This document shows, one piece after another, positions 1 to 7,317 of a stretch of 16,514 nucleotides of DNA. Origin of the DNA: Lachnospiraceae bacterium (lineage in GTDB: Bacteria; Bacillota_A; Clostridia; Lachnospirales; Lachnospiraceae); the NCBI GenBank assembly GCA_024684065.1, contig JAIKXO010000319.1:1-16514 (forward strand), in the 5' to 3' direction. The notes beneath the pieces are model-generated. The model was not told where the DNA came from and made no database searches. It was given only the letters and a program-made list of their open reading frames with translations. Each line of letters begins with the position of its first letter. The stretch's first letter is position 1. The translations under genes and the position numbers were made by a program.

Positions 1-97
1 TTTTGGGATATTTTATGAGAAGTTAGCCGTATTATACCACTTGACGGTCAAAATGGCGCTCAAAAATTTGTAAAAATACGGATTTTTCAAGGTGCGG

Positions 98-125
98 TGG
101 AATTTACCACTTCACTGGAATTTAC
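98..125. repeat. Paired TGGAATTTAC direct repeats, possibly an insertion-sequence end
   Basis: TGGAATTTAC occurs at 98-107 and again at 116-125, in phase with an 18-bp period. A related 'ACCACTT' motif sits at 36-42 and 106-112. IS21-family elements are known to carry several short internal repeats near their ends, and this layout resembles that. No transposase is visible in the window, so the assignment is only a guess. The repeat itself is directly seen. Confidence 0.25.
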
Positions 126-324
126 AATTTCAAGTCAGCGAAATCTATAATTCAAAAATTGAAATCGTTAATTCCGCCGCCCGCTTATGCCGCGTCGTTT
201 GTATACGAAACGCGACCTGTTCATCCTGCCTTTTTTTGGCTAAAAACGGAATTTACTCTTGCACATGGCATCTTATTCATTTATCCTATCTCATAGCTAT
301 CCGTCTGTCAGAAAGGATAGAAAG

Positions 325-362
325 TAAATCCTCAATTACCAGTACCTATGATTGAGGGTTTA
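325..362. repeat. Left copy of 20-bp repeat plus inverted half-copy (hairpin)
   Basis: TAAATCCTCAATTACCAGTA at 325-344 matches 1706-1725 at 19 of 20 positions. Immediately after it, ATTGAGGGTTTA at 351-362 is an inverted half-copy. The local pair forms an 11-bp stem (326-336 with 351-361, one G-T mismatch). The half-copy at 351-362 is also a perfect 12-bp inverted match to 1706-1717, so the SAP gene is bracketed both by direct repeats and by terminal-inverted-repeat-like sequences. Confidence 0.7.
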
Positions 363-579
363 CGAAAAAACTTGCCCTTCATAGAGCTCCAAAGACTGTA
401 GATTATGTATTTTAAGAAGGCTACGAGAAGAAATATTAGAGTCGTGTTACCCGAATCCATAAACGAACTGGTTTCTATGAAACAACAAATACAGAAAATT
501 TAGGGAGATAGATATCCTTAACGGAACAAAATCCTCCATTCCTGAAGTAAAGAAAAAAATCCCTATCAGTGAATTGCTC

Positions 580-1659
580 TTACTTTCCTCCCATCCTTCC
601 TTTAGCCGCCTGCATTGCTTTTTTGCACATATTTCTCTGTCCCTCTTTATCTCCATTAAGACCAAACATAATAAACTGTGTCAACTCCATAGGGTTGAAC
701 ACACCTGTATCTGTTTCTTTTGAGAGAGTCTGAACCATAAAGGACTGCAACTGGTTCGAATCATATCCACATTCACCGGTCAAGTCAATGATTTCTTTTG
801 CCATAAATGGCATTATCTCGGCATCTATAAAGAGTGTATCTGCTGCTTCATTTATTCTCCTAAGTACAGAATATGTGTTTATAGCCGCCAACGCTGCTTG
901 GAAATTTATCCTATAATGCATATATCTTATATAGATTGCAAGTCCATCCTCATATCGCCCTTCTTCTTCAAGAAAAAGCGCCATTAAACGAAGTAATTCG
1001 CAATAATCATGGAAATTTCTGTTTTTCATACTTTTCTGATAATACTCCAGAGAGCGTTTATTAAGCTCACCCCAAAGAGCATCGCGAACTCTTCTCCCGC
1101 TCGAGCATATCCTCGCACACTCAGTGAGATTAATCCCAATCACCTCCAAAGAATATTTATGATCCTGAAGGTAATATTCGATATATGGATTATTAATCAA
1201 TAAATCCCTGCCTGATTCGGTGATAATCCAGTATCTATCAGATATTTGTGACTCCAACGCAACAGGTGCCACACTCTCCTTCAATCTTCGGCATAAATCT
1301 TCTTTTTTACCACTTACTTTCAATCCAAATCGTCCACACAGTTCCTTAAGATCCGCTCCACTCATATTCGCGAGCGTTTCATAACCATCAGACTTCCTTA
1401 TATAGCCTAATGAGGCAAGTCTACTAAGAACTTCATTAGGAAATGGAATACCGTACTTATTTTGCAAATAAGCAGGATATTTCATTTCTCCAACCCTATA
1501 CTTCTCTGACAATGCCAACATAACCAAAGTCTTTATGTCTACACCAGTATTGGACGCAGCTAATGGAATCCTCTTATTCATTGCTGGTGAACCATTATTC
1601 ACACGAACTGGTTGATTAACATTATTCTTCTTTCCAAATAATAAATCCAAGATGCCCAT
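580..1659 (-). CDS. SAP-domain protein, function unknown
   Basis: A 359-aa soluble protein. Residues about 94-128 (NMSGADLKELCGRFGLKVSG followed by KKEDLCRRLKE) match the SAP helix-extension-helix motif, a DNA- or nucleic-acid-binding module. The N-terminus (MGILDLLFGKK) is a short amphipathic segment followed by a linker. Residues about 40-90 look like a small helical, winged-helix-like domain (…EVLSRLASLGYI). Residues 165-350 are helical and TPR-like (EEEGRYEDGLAIYIRYMHY). There is no signal peptide or membrane span. SAP proteins of this kind occur in Clostridia near mobile elements, but I cannot name a partner or reaction. The start ATG has only a weak AGAGAG-type ribosome binding site. 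A TATAAT box on the minus strand (1702-1707) lies within the flanking repeat and may drive it. Confidence 0.85.
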   Translation of the reverse strand: MGILDLLFGKKNNVNQPVRVNNGSPAMNKRIPLAASNTGVDIKTLVMLALSEKYRVGEMKYPAYLQNKYGIPFPNEVLSRLASLGYIRKSDGYETLANMSGADLKELCGRFGLKVSGKKEDLCRRLKESVAPVALESQISDRYWIITESGRDLLINNPYIEYYLQDHKYSLEVIGINLTECARICSSGRRVRDALWGELNKRSLEYYQKSMKNRNFHDYCELLRLMALFLEEEGRYEDGLAIYIRYMHYRINFQAALAAINTYSVLRRINEAADTLFIDAEIMPFMAKEIIDLTGECGYDSNQLQSFMVQTLSKETDTGVFNPMELTQFIMFGLNGDKEGQRNMCKKAMQAAKGRMGGK

Positions 1660-1705
1660 ATTACTCTCTACTTTCTTTTGTTGGTGTTAAATAAATCTCC
1701 TATTA

Positions 1706-1725
1706 TAAACCCTCAATTACCAGTA
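1706..1725. repeat. Right copy of the 20-bp repeat flanking the SAP gene
   Basis: TAAACCCTCAATTACCAGTA repeats 325-344 with one mismatch. Its first 12 bases are the exact reverse complement of 351-362. The copy overlaps the stop codon (1717-1719) of the decayed DUF262 reading frame, so that gene is cut off exactly at the repeat. On the minus strand the repeat runs into TATAAT (1702-1707), a plausible -10 box for the SAP gene, although I see no good -35 at the right distance. Confidence 0.7.
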
Positions 1726-1951
1726 GTCTTTGATAAATTCATACATTGAATATTCTTTTTCGTTAACAACGGATTTTTTTACTTTCCATAGCAAAAAAAG
1801 TCCCTATCGGGTACCCCAGCATAATTGAATCCATCAACTTGGTTATTCGATCGTTATCCCACACATATTTTCTTTGAATTGCAGGCAAATACACTTTTCT
1901 TCCATTAATATCTTCAATGATGGATCTAATTGTTTTTTTCTCGTACCCCAT
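1717..1951 (-). pseudogene. Frameshifted and truncated DUF262 (GmrSD-type) remnant
   Basis: The ATG at 1951 has a good ribosome binding site (AAAGGTGAGG). Residues 1-59 match the start of DUF262 proteins: YLPAIQRKYVW, then DSIMLGYPIGTFF (the QR and YPIG motifs). DUF262 is the nucleotide-hydrolysing N-terminal half of GmrSD-like type IV restriction enzymes. The frame stops after 62 codons at 1763. A seven-A run (T7 at 1774-1780 on the plus strand) lies just upstream. Removing one A reopens the frame as SVVNEKEYSMYEFIKDYW and then stops at 1717-1719. The YEFIKDY segment is what the family has at that point, so the single-base shift is well supported. Even when repaired, only about 77 residues remain of a protein normally several hundred long; the rest is missing at the 20-bp repeat. 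Confidence 0.8.
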
Positions 1952-2170
1952 AGTATAACCTCACCTTTATAAACCAGTTTTGTATTTTCGGTCATAATAT
2001 ATTAACGCAATTATTTAACTCTACCTGAAACACATTTTTAGTATTCACTATCACTACATAATTTCAAAAGATAAGGAAGAAGATGATTCATAATGAACCT
2101 GTCCTATTTGTTTTCCTTACTCTCAGCGAAATCTATATAAACCCGACACTTCCTCTAGTGGAAAATTTTT

Positions 2171-2899
2171 CTACATATTATCCTTTTCATCAGATTCTTT
2201 ATAAGGGAACTCTATGTTTACCAGTTCACTTGTATATGTTCTCAGTATCATTACGTGATCACTCTGCGTCAAAGCGTAGTCCAAATCTATATCAATATTA
2301 TCCCCGTAATACGTATACAGCAACCCGGCAAGCATTGGATTATCTTGAACTTCCTTGATATACCTCCCCAATTTTGAATCTTCATTCACCGATAATTCTG
2401 TAATCTTTTCTAAATATGGCTTCATCCCGTCTACTAGTTCCTTAAGACTTTTATAACTATGATTATTTAGAGCATCATCAAAATTCCTCATTGCTACATA
2501 GTATGCATAGACCTCTTCATATACAAACTTATCATACTCCAGAACGCTTCTCTGTTTCGTTGTATCGTATTTCAAAGCATCGAGAGAATCGTAGCATTCT
2601 TCAATTTTATCAAAATCCGGAATCTGATATGCTTCATCGATCTCTAAAAGCAAATCATCTATTTGATCTAACCGTTTATCTTCAACAAGCTGCTCCTTCT
2701 TAAGTGTTTCTTGTTCCTTTTTTTCGCGCTCTATTCTTGCTACCCATATCACCAAAAAAACCACAACAAACGCCACTGCAATTAATGCTATGGTTACAAA
2801 CACTTCTTTTCTTATTTTGAGTTTTTTTCCACACTTTGGGCACTTAATCGCCTGATCAGAAACGGCATTACCGCATTTGGGACATTCAATTAAAGCCAT
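2171..2899 (-). CDS. Zinc-ribbon single-pass membrane protein
   Basis: A 242-aa protein. A zinc ribbon is formed by CPKCG at residues 6-10 and 20-24. Basic residues and one strongly hydrophobic membrane span (about 33-53) follow, then a charged coiled-coil-like stretch (RIEREKKEQETLKKEQ) and an acidic helical domain. The positive-inside rule places the ribbon in the cytoplasm and the C-terminal domain outside; this topology is inferred. I chose the ATG at 2899 because GGGAGGA (2906-2912) lies 6 nt before it. The frame also extends to a TTG at 2920, overlapping the stop of the preceding gene, but no ribosome binding site supports that start. The gene follows the similar 538-aa protein by 17 nt, so the two are surely co-transcribed. 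Function unknown; sensing or envelope anchoring is a guess. Confidence 0.85.
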   Translation of the reverse strand: MALIECPKCGNAVSDQAIKCPKCGKKLKIRKEVFVTIALIAVAFVVVFLVIWVARIEREKKEQETLKKEQLVEDKRLDQIDDLLLEIDEAYQIPDFDKIEECYDSLDALKYDTTKQRSVLEYDKFVYEEVYAYYVAMRNFDDALNNHSYKSLKELVDGMKPYLEKITELSVNEDSKLGRYIKEVQDNPMLAGLLYTYYGDNIDIDLDYALTQSDHVMILRTYTSELVNIEFPYKESDEKDNM

Positions 2900-2916
2900 T
2901 TTCATTCCTCCCGCTG

Positions 2917-4533
2917 TCAATATTGGTTTTTACTATCCTTAGAATCAAACATTTTACTTTGATATGCAATAAAAAGCTTAAGCCCAGCATCATTCTGTAA
3001 TGAAATCAATATGTCCATTTTGCTTAGTTTCCAAACACTTGCTTTAGATAAATAGCCCAGGAGAAGTGCTTCTCCTTCTGTATCACAATACTTAACCAAA
3101 CTTGAATTTGATGTCCAATTCTGAACTTTACTGGGATCTCCATATTTTTCTACTAGCTTTGCATGAAAACTATTATAATCTCTTATATAGTAATCATAAT
3201 TTGAGTAGTGCTCCGACAAACTATATATAATCATATATAATTGATCTGACTCGTTAAAGTAATAGAAAACATCTACATCTGACGCATCTAATGAATCCTT
3301 ATAGCTTAGCGTATCCACACCTTCATCGCACAATTCCGCTCGTTCATATTTTTTTACCGTTTCTTTTGAATCTCCAAAATTAGCATTTCTAACATCACAT
3401 ACTCCCCGATCATACTTTTCCTCATTGTATTTTTTTACAAGGGAGTCCATTTCTTTAGTATGTCCCATTTCATCTGCCGTTTCATTCAGCAAAACAATGG
3501 CTTCTTCATATTTCTTCTCATCGGCTAGATCCTTGGCTTCTTTTATAATGTTATCAATATAATATTGCTTTAATTCCTCTATTTTCTCAATCGCTAACGC
3601 GTATCCCTCTTCGTCTGGTTTTAATTCCTCATATATCTCAATCGCTTTAAGGATATTCCCCTTCTTTTCTTCATCCTCAGCTTTTTTCATTTTTACTCTT
3701 GCATCATTAATTTTTTCAATTTCCTTTTTTACACTTGTCAGATATTCTTCGACAAACGTATACTCCTTGTATTCTTTTAGAATTTCTACGGTTTCTTCGT
3801 ATCCAGTATCCTTTGAAACAAAATCTTTCTTGATAGAATCTATTTCCGATATGAATCTCTCTGTAAGCTCAGCATTCAGTTCATCATTGAACTTTATATT
3901 TTCCTCATAAAAAAATACTGCCTCGCTAGTTTCCCCCTTACTAATCAATCGTTCAAATTCTCCAATGGGATCAACCTTCTTTCGAATTAGCGGAATCAAT
4001 GCGATAGTTAAAATAATAACACTTACTGCTAAAACAAGAATTAATACAGGGGCAAAATTCATTTGCTTGGATTTTTTAATGGGTCTTCCACAGTTAGGAC
4101 ATATTTTCTCATACGCCTCTATCTTCGTACCACAATCAGGACATAAAACACTATTTGGAGATATATTATCAGTCCCTCTCGTTGTTCCTGTATTTGTATC
4201 TCTGCTCTCTTCCGTTAATACTTGAGTCAGCTCATCCACTTTATCTTGTTTTCTTCCCGGTGGAATATAACCAATTGTAGGCGCAATCCTGTCTATACAG
4301 CTTTGACAAACAATACCATTCTCCGCCTCTTGTTTTTCGCAAAGAATACATTTTTTATCACCACATTGATTAGTGAGGCGCTCAAAGTACTTCCCAATAT
4401 AAGGGCTTCCATTGTTAACACTCTTCTCAATTCTTTTAATTTCTTCATTCAACACAGTGTAGTCAGAAAAATCTTTTTCACACACACCTGTAAGAATCGT
4501 TATAAGATCTTTCTTTAATAGTGTTTTATCCAT
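2917..4533 (-). CDS. Double zinc-motif membrane protein with long helical domain
   Basis: A 538-aa protein. A first cysteine cluster (C57, C62, C65, C76, C79, with CILC and CQSC knuckles) is followed by a zinc ribbon (CPDCG 131-135, CPNCG 145-149). A single membrane span runs from about 160 to 183. Residues 190-390 are charged and helical, with TPR- or coiled-coil-like repeats such as KGNILKAIEIYEELKPDEEG and KKYEEAIVLLNETADE. The last 150 residues form a folded domain with many Tyr and Asp residues. The ribbon is probably cytoplasmic and the rest outside. I chose the ATG at 4533, with GGAG 6 nt upstream; a GTG at 4569 in the same frame would add 12 residues. The gene lies 81 nt after the XRE regulator and 17 nt before the second zinc-ribbon protein. 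No enzyme motif is recognised. Confidence 0.85.
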   Translation of the reverse strand: MDKTLLKKDLITILTGVCEKDFSDYTVLNEEIKRIEKSVNNGSPYIGKYFERLTNQCGDKKCILCEKQEAENGIVCQSCIDRIAPTIGYIPPGRKQDKVDELTQVLTEESRDTNTGTTRGTDNISPNSVLCPDCGTKIEAYEKICPNCGRPIKKSKQMNFAPVLILVLAVSVIILTIALIPLIRKKVDPIGEFERLISKGETSEAVFFYEENIKFNDELNAELTERFISEIDSIKKDFVSKDTGYEETVEILKEYKEYTFVEEYLTSVKKEIEKINDARVKMKKAEDEEKKGNILKAIEIYEELKPDEEGYALAIEKIEELKQYYIDNIIKEAKDLADEKKYEEAIVLLNETADEMGHTKEMDSLVKKYNEEKYDRGVCDVRNANFGDSKETVKKYERAELCDEGVDTLSYKDSLDASDVDVFYYFNESDQLYMIIYSLSEHYSNYDYYIRDYNSFHAKLVEKYGDPSKVQNWTSNSSLVKYCDTEGEALLLGYLSKASVWKLSKMDILISLQNDAGLKLFIAYQSKMFDSKDSKNQY

Positions 4534-4614
4534 AACCTTCTCCCGCATAAGTATTTTTAATATCCCCACAACACCTTTTGAAAACTTTTTACTATTCCAA
4601 TGTATCCTATGAGA

Positions 4615-5286
4615 TTAATTCTTTCCACGGAACTGACGACGAATCTGAACAACCCTACCAAGTACTCTTACAGACATATTATCATCATCCTCTTTATATC
4701 TATATGGTTCCTCGTTCAAGGAGCCATATAAAAGAATACCGTTATTATCCCGAAACACTCTATTAATGCCCAATTCACCGTCACGGTTTGCTGCCACAAC
4801 ATAGTCCCCGTTTCGCAGTTCTTCATCCAGCCATGTTATTGCTATGTCCCCCTTAAACACGCCTTGACCATAATCGTCATAACTCATTACAAAAGCGAGG
4901 GTTCGCCATACCTTATATAATTCTGCTGGAATATGGTATATATTATCTTTATTATTCCGGGCAATTTCAGATAAGCTCATATCAAAATCATCTAACCTGG
5001 ATACTATCTGAACAGAAAAGCACTCCATCTTAAATGTGCTCTCAAACATCTCCTTCCCTTCGACCCTGGCAATCAGCTTATCTCGTGATATCCCCATTGC
5101 ACCAGCAAGTAAGGCATATGTTTCCATTTTAGGTTTAGTCGGCAATCCTGTGTTGGGATCTTTTTCACGTTCAAGCACAGAAATGTATGTAGGAGAAACC
5201 CCGGCTTTATGTGCAAATTCAGCTTGCGAAAGATAGTGTTTTCTTCGGTATTCTTTTATAATTTCAGAGAGTCTTTCCTTTTCCAT
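4615..5286 (-). CDS. XRE-family regulator with apparently inactive S24/LexA-like domain
   Basis: A 223-aa protein. Residues about 6-72 form a helix-turn-helix of the XRE type (LSQAEFAHKAGVSPTYISVL), with a longer than usual loop (EKDPNTGLPTKPK) before the last helices. Residues about 128-219 align with the CI/LexA S24 fold: GDIAITW, LRNGDYVVAANRDGELGINR, GILLYGSLNEE and VRVLGRVVQI. The catalytic Ser of the usual G-(D/N)-S-M motif falls at SYDDY (135-139) and is Asp or Tyr here. The catalytic Lys (VKR in the family) is INR at 174-176. RecA-stimulated self-cleavage is therefore unlikely. The start ATG has AAGGGG 5 nt upstream. It is first in a probable operon with the two zinc-ribbon membrane genes and is the obvious candidate for their regulator. 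Confidence 0.85.
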   Translation of the reverse strand: MEKERLSEIIKEYRRKHYLSQAEFAHKAGVSPTYISVLEREKDPNTGLPTKPKMETYALLAGAMGISRDKLIARVEGKEMFESTFKMECFSVQIVSRLDDFDMSLSEIARNNKDNIYHIPAELYKVWRTLAFVMSYDDYGQGVFKGDIAITWLDEELRNGDYVVAANRDGELGINRVFRDNNGILLYGSLNEEPYRYKEDDDNMSVRVLGRVVQIRRQFRGKN

Positions 5287-5341
5287 TTTTTCCCCTTACA
5301 AGTAGCATCACATCTACCGATATAAAATCATAATCGCTTTA

Positions 5342-5596
5342 TTATTTTATCACTTTTTCACAAAAACTTCTACTGTTGCCTTCCGCAAATTGCGCAATTT
5401 GTCGATTCAGTAAAAATATATCATCTATATCAAATACACTCAGTTCGAACTCGGACCGAAAATGATCCAAAATTCTTCCAGCTTCATTCACAAAACGTCA
5501 GCCATTAAATTCATCACAGTTTTCTTGAGGCTGAACCGTTTTGCAATTAGGACCCCGAAACTCGTCAATTTGATCAAAAATCCACCAGATAAATCC
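5342..5596 (-). pseudogene. Decayed C-terminal coding remnant with in-frame TGA
   Basis: One minus-strand frame is open from 5596 to a TAA at 5342-5344 except for a single TGA at 5498-5500. It reads GFIWWIFDQIDEFRGP… before the TGA and RFVNEAGRILDHFRSEFE…FLLNRQIAQFAEGN… after it, with normal protein-like composition on both sides. The upstream part has no start codon of its own and begins just after a TAG (5597-5599). I read it as the 3' end of a lost gene, inactivated by a nonsense mutation. I do not recognise the family. Its end abuts the region that must hold the promoter of the XRE gene. Confidence 0.5.
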
Positions 5597-5711
5597 CTAT
5601 CCTAATCATGTGGAAGCGCACCTCCTCAGTAAAAAGGAACTCCTCTTCCTCCGTGTGCACCTGCTTCTGCTCGAACTCTTCTGCTATCCGTCTTGCCTCT
5701 TTTGCTGTCAT
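5574..5711 (-). pseudogene. N-terminal remnant of a SEL1/TPR-like protein (45 codons)
   Basis: The ATG at 5711 follows a perfect AAGGAGG with 5-nt spacing, so this was a well-expressed gene start. MTAKEARRIAEEFEQKQVHT, then EEEEFLFTEE, resembles the beginning of Clostridial tetratricopeptide/SEL1-like proteins, which continue with a 'FTEALRFLIEET' type segment and helical repeats; this is from memory of the family. Here the frame departs after VRF and stops at 5574. The downstream DNA is a different decayed frame (5596-5342). A short functional peptide cannot be excluded, but a truncated gene is more likely. Confidence 0.55.
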
Positions 5712-5816
5712 GGCGGCCTCCTTTCTTCGCCGAATTCCCTGGTTTTCCGCTGTTTTCGCCTTTTTCAGCGGGTTTCTGTTTCTTAACTGGGTTAAGAATA
5801 TCAAACGACCGGTCCA

Positions 5817-5852
5817 AAAAGAACACCTGCTCCACGGAACAGGTGTTCTTTT
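5817..5852. terminator. Strong bidirectional rho-independent terminator
   Basis: AAAAGAACACCTG (5817-5829) pairs perfectly with CAGGTGTTCTTTT (5840-5852) across a 10-nt loop. On the minus strand the stem ends in a run of five T, as expected for termination after the NYN gene, which ends 69 nt upstream at 5921. The symmetric A and T tracts mean it could also stop plus-strand transcription. Confidence 0.9.
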
Positions 5853-5865
5853 GCGATTATAAGGG

Positions 5866-5920
5866 TTTATAGGGCTTCGTAATGTGAAAACGTAATGTGA
5901 AAATCAAATTTATAGGACTT
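5866..5920. repeat. Nested short repeats in the NYN gene 3' region
   Basis: CGTAATGTGAAAA is present twice in perfect tandem (5878-5890 and 5891-5903). The pair is flanked by TTTATAGGGCTT (5866-5877) and TTTATAGGACTT (5909-5920), which match at 11 of 12 positions. All lie between the NYN stop codon and the terminator, in the transcribed 3' untranslated region. The simplest explanation is slippage duplication. Confidence 0.7.
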
Positions 5921-7258
5921 TTAGTCTTCCATAGCGATCACAAAGCGCCCACGCTCATCGATCTTCAACTTCAAGGTCTTTATGTATTTATCATAAAAGA
6001 CCTGCATCTCGTTATCCTTCGCCGTGATCCGGGCTTTCGCAAAGATCTCCTTGGTCAGTTCCCAGGCATCGTGTCCGGGAACATCCAAAAGCCTTTCTTC
6101 CAACTCCTTCTTCAGGACGATCCGTTTCAGCTCTCCGGCATTCCCGGAATAAAAATCATCCATCGCACAATGGAAGATGTGTCTCGTGTTCAGTGCATCC
6201 TTGATCGCCTGCCCGCACTTTTCATACTCATACATAACCAGAAAGCCCGCATGCGGGAGGGAGGAGATCAATCCCCAGAAATCGGAATCGGAAGAGCAGA
6301 GGATAAAGGAATCTACATGTTCTTCATAGAAGGACTTGCAGACACCGGCTGTCATGCGGATATCCACAAGGGATTTGTTATTGGCAACCCTTTCTACCTC
6401 GATATGCTCCACTTTGAGCTTGGTGAGCAGCGGGATATAGTCCCATGCCCTGCTGGTATGAACATCATCGTAAAGAACGATGCGGTTTACTTTGGAAAGT
6501 TGCTCCTGATCCAGATTGCAGAGAACCCCGTAAAGCTTATAAGGATCACAATTCTCACAATCCACAGAAAACAGGACTGTCTCGGCATCGTTGATGAAAT
6601 CATAGATGGTCAACTTGGTGTTATCTTCGGCATCGTGGGTCTTGGAGATATCCGTAAAGACCGCATCGTGCTGGGCATAAACGACCTTTAAGAACTTCAG
6701 ATCGTTGATCAGGATATTTCCGGCATCTGTCGGTTCCCAATGGATATAGAACTGGAACGGATAGAGCTGACGGTTCGCCTGATATTTGGAGAACTCCTCT
6801 TTCAAAACATCCGCCCGGTTATAGTGCGGGACCACGAAAAGATCCCGGATGAAATCAAAGTTCACCCAATCCGGAAAGAAAGGCTTGCATGCATCGATCC
6901 CCTCTGCGATCAGCTTGTTAAAATGCTCGGCATACTGATTAGCTTTGGCGTTATATAGGACAGGATCGGCTCCCATTGAACGGAGCTTGCGGATCTCAGA
7001 AGCATCAAACCACTCCATCTGCTCGATACCGGTCAGACTCATGATCGCCTGCTCGGTCTTCAGATAGTTCAGCAAAAGGGCTGTCCGGAGCCTGCAAAGG
7101 AAACGGATCTTATTGGCAGCATCGCTGACACGGAGCTTCTCCAGAATATCCTCACATTCGGAATAATACTCCTGAAAAACCTCATCCTTCTGTCCCAGAA
7201 GATACGCAACCGTGGTAACGATCTCTTTCTTCTCAACCGTCTTTTTGCCGGAATCCAT
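5921..7258 (-). CDS. NYN/PIN-like domain protein, probable RNase
   Basis: A 445-aa protein. The C-terminal half carries a NYN (PIN-like) nuclease domain, about residues 226-370. VLFSVDCEN (acidic D233) opens the first strand, NRIVLYDD follows at 259-265, KSLVDIRM gives D299, and ILCSSDSDFWGLI gives D324 and D326. The FLVMYEYEKCGQAI segment is the usual next strand and helix. These acids are the expected metal-binding site, so RNA cleavage is the likely activity. The N-terminal 220 residues are helical with no recognised domain and may bind a substrate or partner. The ATG at 7258 is preceded by a GGGGG stretch 8 nt away. The gene stands alone, with its own promoter (7318-7347) and terminator (5817-5852). 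Related NYN proteins act in RNA decay or abortive defence; which applies here is unknown. Confidence 0.85.
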   Translation of the reverse strand: MDSGKKTVEKKEIVTTVAYLLGQKDEVFQEYYSECEDILEKLRVSDAANKIRFLCRLRTALLLNYLKTEQAIMSLTGIEQMEWFDASEIRKLRSMGADPVLYNAKANQYAEHFNKLIAEGIDACKPFFPDWVNFDFIRDLFVVPHYNRADVLKEEFSKYQANRQLYPFQFYIHWEPTDAGNILINDLKFLKVVYAQHDAVFTDISKTHDAEDNTKLTIYDFINDAETVLFSVDCENCDPYKLYGVLCNLDQEQLSKVNRIVLYDDVHTSRAWDYIPLLTKLKVEHIEVERVANNKSLVDIRMTAGVCKSFYEEHVDSFILCSSDSDFWGLISSLPHAGFLVMYEYEKCGQAIKDALNTRHIFHCAMDDFYSGNAGELKRIVLKKELEERLLDVPGHDAWELTKEIFAKARITAKDNEMQVFYDKYIKTLKLKIDERGRFVIAMED

Positions 7259-7317
7259 CCAATAACCCCCGTTCCTTTGATTTATAGTTTACCGCTATCC
7301 CCCTCGTTCCTTTATGC

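Larger units (their letters stand above)
1..579. other. Gene-free left edge of the window
   Basis: I see no convincing gene here. The open frames are short and their translations look like random AT-rich DNA. The stretch holds a pair of TGGAATTTAC repeats (98-125), a near-palindrome around GTATAC with CGTTT/AAACG arms (196-212), and a hairpin made by one copy of a repeat that recurs at 1706. I see no clear stem-plus-T-run terminator directly after the SAP gene that ends at 580. Confidence 0.5.

Noticed and set aside
92..355. An 87-codon plus-strand frame in the left gene-free stretch
   Set aside because: No ribosome binding site, irregular composition and no motif; it runs through the repeat hairpin at 325-362.
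5897..6691. A 264-codon plus-strand open frame
   Set aside because: It is antisense to the NYN gene, has no ribosome binding site, and shows no recognisable motif. The minus-strand frame carries the catalytic acids.
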